The notes beneath the pieces were generated by a model that had not been told where the DNA came from, did no database searches, and saw only the letters and a list, made by a program, of their open reading frames with translations. From the NCBI GenBank assembly GCA_910578835.1, contig CAJTSK010000006.1, positions 62,001-126,000 on the forward strand: a DNA stretch of 64,000 nt, given 5' to 3'. Position 1 is the stretch's first letter, and each line of letters opens with the position of its first letter. This document shows, piece after piece, positions 60,957-64,000 of this stretch. The stretch comes from an uncultured Muribaculum sp. (GTDB lineage: Bacteria; Bacteroidota; Bacteroidia; Bacteroidales; Muribaculaceae). A program made the position numbers and the translations under genes.

Positions 60957-63773
60957 TCAGAACCTCGGGGGACGACCGCCGGGTCCGCCGGGTCCGCGTC
61001 CGCCGTTGCGGGCGGCAGGCTGGTTGCCCGAGCCAAATGTATTGAAGCGATAAGAGAAGCTTATCATGAAGTAGCGGGTAAGCGAGTTATAGCTTGTATC
61101 GTCGATGGTAGTGGCAGAGACTGTGCGCATGATGCTCTTGCGCTGCTGCAACAGGTCATAGCCCTTGATGGATACTGTAGCCTCCTTACCTTTAAGGAAC
61201 TGGTAAGCGATTGACGCGTTCCACATCCATTGGTTCTGGTCATATCCCGCCGAATAACCGTTAGTGCCGGTAAAGCTGAGGTCGGAGTTGATGACAAGAC
61301 CAAAGGGAGCATACCATCCACAGTTAAACATACCGCCATAAGTCTGTACATTGCGGTTGGCTGTCGACTGCAGTGAGTTGGTGGTCTGCTGCAGGTTGAA
61401 GTAGGGGCGCAGCTCAAATTCCCAGTTTTCAGGACGGAAAGCGAGCGACACCGAGGGTCCCAGGTTGAGCGAACCGCTACGGCTGCGTTCACCGTTGTTA
61501 AATCCTATAGCCTGAGAGTAACGGGCAAAAAGATTACCGTTAAACTGCCAGTTTTTATTGCGGAACGGGAATGAAACCATACCGAACATCTGGGCATTCC
61601 AGTTGCCGTTGACATTCTCGTAAGTGGTTATCTGACCGCCTGTCTCTTTGTTAAAGGTAGTGTTTGACACAATGCTGTTCTGTGTCATGCCCACATTAGC
61701 CATCACCATGATTGAACGCTGCGCCTCAAGATTGAAGTCGCTGAAACGCACCCTTACATTATGGTTGAACGAGGGTTTCAACTCAGGATTACCGACTACG
61801 ATACGCAGAGGATTGCTCATGTCGGCGACAGGCTGCAACTGCGATATCGAAGGCTCGCTGGCATTGCCACGGTAATCGACATTCATGTTGCGTGTCTTGC
61901 TGAATTTATATCGGAATCGCAGATAAGGAGCGATATTAAACACCCATCGTGTATCGATATTGCGGTCACTGTTGATAAGGTCCTCGCTCTTTGACATCGA
62001 GGGGACAAACGCCACTCCAGCATTGAGCGTATAGTCTTTTCTCACCTGACGGAAACCTACCTGGAAACGCTGGGTGAAGAAGTCGTTGCGGAAACGGTTG
62101 CTAAGCTCGTCGTTAAATATGCTCACCATGTAGTCGACTATCGGGTCGTAACCACCATCAGGATATGTCACAGGATGGTCATAGACAAGCTTGTCGGCAT
62201 TGTTCCAGCGGTAGTTCATGCGGTAGCTTATCTCGATAAACCTGCCGTTTTTCACATTACCCAACGGTTCGGTCCATGTGAGTCGCACACCGGCGCGGTT
62301 ACTCCATGTATGATTGTCGGTATACTGGTCGTAAGTGTCGATACTGTCGTTGCCAAGTACATTTTTAAGGAGGTAAAAGCGGTTGTAAGAGTAGCTGAAG
62401 TCATCTTCCCTTACATTGCTCATCCTGTATTCAAGGGCGACTGAGAATGAACGGCCCGGATGATACTTGAAATTGTGGTTAAACCACAGTTCTCCGCCAA
62501 ATTCATAAGAGTTGCCGTCGGAACTGCCTGTATTGATACTCCTTGTCACAAGCGAGCGCGCCAGGTCGCCGGCGTAAGTGCGTGAAGAGTCGGCACTTAC
62601 CGATTTATTGTAATTCAATGAGAAACGTGGGCGGAATTCAAGAGTGGAAAGAGTGTCTTTTTTCCACTTTATACGGAAATCACCTCTTACATTGTGCCCT
62701 TTGTCGCGGCTGCCCGAGCGGCTGCTTAGATAAGAAGTGGAGTCAGTAAACAGATACTGGCGCTCCTGTGAGGTGCGTGTATCCTGGTCAGTGTGGCTAT
62801 AGAGGAGGTCACCGCCTACACGGAATGACTCGTCGCTCTTGCCCACGTTGAAGTTGACACCAAACGACTGCGAGGTATTTATACCGTTGTTTCCTCCGAA
62901 ACGACGGAAACGGCTTCCGTTGCTATCGGTAAAACCAAGCTGGTTGATATTGTTGAAGTTGCCAAGGAAGGTAATCTGGTTATCGTTCCAGAAACGGTTT
63001 ACGTTAAAGTCGGCGGCATAGCGCTCGTCGGTGCCATATCCAGCGTTAACGACTCCAAACCAACCGTTTTTCATGCCCTTCTTTACGGTAAGATTAATTA
63101 CAGTCTCCTCTTCACCGTCGTCGACACCGGTAAGACGCGCAAGGTCGCTCTTACGGTCAACGACCTGAAGCTTGTCGATCATATTGGCGGGAAGATTTTT
63201 TGACGCAACCTTCGGGTCGTCGGAGAAAAACTCCTTGCCATCGACAAGAATCTTGGTCACCTCCTTGCCTCCTGCCTTGATTTTACCGTCGGAATCCACC
63301 TCGACTCCGGGAAGCTTTTTCAAAAGGTCCTCCATCACGGCATTTGGCTGGGTCTTGTAAGAGCCGGCATTATATTCAAGAGTATCTTCCTTTGCCACAA
63401 TCTCGGTCTTTACACCGGTGATGACAGTCTCTTTCAACATCACCGACGACTCTGTCATTTTTACGGGCGCCATATTCACGTTGCTTTCGCCTACCTTTGT
63501 ATTGACGGTGGCGTTATCATATCCTATATAGCTCGTCTGGATGATATAGGAGCCCGACTTTATGTCACGTAGCGTAAATTTACCTTTGTTGTCGGTAGTA
63601 GTTCCTTTAATAAATGCACTGTCTTTTGCAGCAAGCAGCCTGACAGTAGCCTCGATAAGAGGTTCGCCATTGTCATCGGTCACCGTTCCGCGTATATTTG
63701 CGGCAAATACGGAGACATAACCGAGCATCATGAGTGATAACGTAGTCAGGTACTTCTTGAGATTCAAACCCAT
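60957..63773 (-). CDS. Outer-membrane beta-barrel protein, TonB-dependent-receptor-like, with Gly/Pro/Arg tail
   Basis: 938 residues. Signal peptide 1-24 (ending VFAA); a carboxypeptidase-regulatory-like domain (about 26-110, IRGTVTDDNGEPLIEATVRLL); a plug (about 115-225, with VMEDLLKKLPGVEVDSDGKI and VTKILVDGKEFFSDDPK); then a large barrel typical of the OMP_b-brl_3 group. After the last strand (MISFSYRFNTF) a tail GGRGPGGPGGRPPRF follows. No SusD partner is adjacent, so it is not a classic polysaccharide-utilisation pair. Ligand unknown. Confidence 0.9.
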   Translation of the reverse strand: MGLNLKKYLTTLSLMMLGYVSVFAANIRGTVTDDNGEPLIEATVRLLAAKDSAFIKGTTTDNKGKFTLRDIKSGSYIIQTSYIGYDNATVNTKVGESNVNMAPVKMTESSVMLKETVITGVKTEIVAKEDTLEYNAGSYKTQPNAVMEDLLKKLPGVEVDSDGKIKAGGKEVTKILVDGKEFFSDDPKVASKNLPANMIDKLQVVDRKSDLARLTGVDDGEEETVINLTVKKGMKNGWFGVVNAGYGTDERYAADFNVNRFWNDNQITFLGNFNNINQLGFTDSNGSRFRRFGGNNGINTSQSFGVNFNVGKSDESFRVGGDLLYSHTDQDTRTSQERQYLFTDSTSYLSSRSGSRDKGHNVRGDFRIKWKKDTLSTLEFRPRFSLNYNKSVSADSSRTYAGDLARSLVTRSINTGSSDGNSYEFGGELWFNHNFKYHPGRSFSVALEYRMSNVREDDFSYSYNRFYLLKNVLGNDSIDTYDQYTDNHTWSNRAGVRLTWTEPLGNVKNGRFIEISYRMNYRWNNADKLVYDHPVTYPDGGYDPIVDYMVSIFNDELSNRFRNDFFTQRFQVGFRQVRKDYTLNAGVAFVPSMSKSEDLINSDRNIDTRWVFNIAPYLRFRYKFSKTRNMNVDYRGNASEPSISQLQPVADMSNPLRIVVGNPELKPSFNHNVRVRFSDFNLEAQRSIMVMANVGMTQNSIVSNTTFNKETGGQITTYENVNGNWNAQMFGMVSFPFRNKNWQFNGNLFARYSQAIGFNNGERSRSGSLNLGPSVSLAFRPENWEFELRPYFNLQQTTNSLQSTANRNVQTYGGMFNCGWYAPFGLVINSDLSFTGTNGYSAGYDQNQWMWNASIAYQFLKGKEATVSIKGYDLLQQRKSIMRTVSATTIDDTSYNSLTRYFMISFSYRFNTFGSGNQPAARNGGRGPGGPGGRPPRF

Positions 63774-63928
63774 TGGTGTAGTAAGATTATTATTTTAAGT
63801 GGTTAGTTATATTTAATTCACAATCACTTTGACTTACTAACTAAATAAAGGTTTAATTTACACTCATCTTTTTTTGAAAAAAACATTATCTCAACTCACC
63901 TCCACGCCTCACCGGCCTGAGCCGACTG

Positions 63929-64000
63929 TCAGTTAAAGTCAGTAAAAGCAAGCGGCATAAGTGACTTGACAGACGGCACGATATATATGCAGTCACGACC
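63929..64000 (-). CDS. C-terminal fragment of a gene cut by the right edge
   Basis: An open minus-strand frame enters from the right edge and ends with TGA at 63929. The visible residues read GRDCIYIVPSVKSLMPLAFT then DFN, a composition compatible with a real protein end. With only 23 residues the call is tentative. The gap 63774-63928 is AT-rich and holds the leader of the TonB-type receptor, with an imperfect GTTAGT/ACTAAC inverted repeat (63802-63841). Confidence 0.35.
   Translation of the reverse strand, partial: GRDCIYIVPSVKSLMPLAFTDFN

Noticed and set aside
1..64000. CRISPR arrays, tRNA or rRNA genes, restriction or toxin-antitoxin systems
   Set aside because: No regularly spaced repeats, cloverleaf sequences or related genes were recognised in any gap.

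Overview
This 64 kb window looks like chromosome of a strictly fermentative gut bacterium of the order Bacteroidales, most likely family Muribaculaceae. The evidence is the gene content (FrdCAB fumarate reductase, serine palmitoyltransferase, GldB-like lipoprotein, BamD, DUF5715, a TonB-type outer-membrane barrel, class II ribonucleotide reductase, PerR with rubrerythrin) and the expression signals: many genes are preceded by TAnnTTTG -7 boxes, some with TTTG about 19-20 nt upstream, and Shine-Dalgarno sequences are largely absent. I see no prophage, insertion sequence, CRISPR array, rRNA or tRNA.

Layout. 1-1365: a minus-strand envelope/stress cluster (two YtxH proteins, a holin-like membrane protein, a small unknown) after the start of a secreted protein cut by the left edge. 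1433-3432: D-mannonate oxidoreductase and mannonate dehydratase (hexuronate catabolism) behind a 28-bp palindromic operator. 3664-7572: a galactofuranose module (Galf-type transferase tail-to-tail with UDP-galactopyranose mutase and two more glycosyltransferases). 7719-13145: folC, a split chromate transporter and a DPE2-like MalQ. 13383-19651: class II RNR, nitroreductase, M16 peptidase. 19799-25316: an 82-residue protein ending in a perfect sliding-clamp-binding motif, dnaA, MlaD, amidase, GldB and a 57-residue small protein.

25618-36985: ECF-type sigma factor, NfnAB-like flavoenzyme pair, an unusual SLC1 transporter, the pheS-nth-TRIC-gtrA operon divergent from tilS, an acyl-CoA ligase with a glucosaminidase, and guanine deaminase. 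36994-43762: a minus-strand run of folK, tex, phosphoesterase, acyltransferase, rluD and a PASTA protein. 43977-45491: bamD, rpoZ, rpsO. 45685-50116 onward: perR-rubrerythrin with a near-consensus Per box, spt, YitT, then frdCAB to 53118. 53119-53643 is a gene-free gap holding an orphan intrinsic terminator (small-RNA candidate). 53644-59639: the DUF5715-AsmA-HAD-aroB operon; 59680-63773: AI-2E family transporter and TonB-type receptor.

Most of the window is ordinary housekeeping sequence. The best leads for something undescribed are the clamp-motif protein beside dnaA (19799-20047), the orphan RNA candidate (about 53442-53583), a dispersed 18-bp element present three times, and several perfect palindromes over promoters (uxuA, spt, the clamp-motif gene). 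Coordinates and motifs were read by eye; family names rest on recognised motifs and not on searches.
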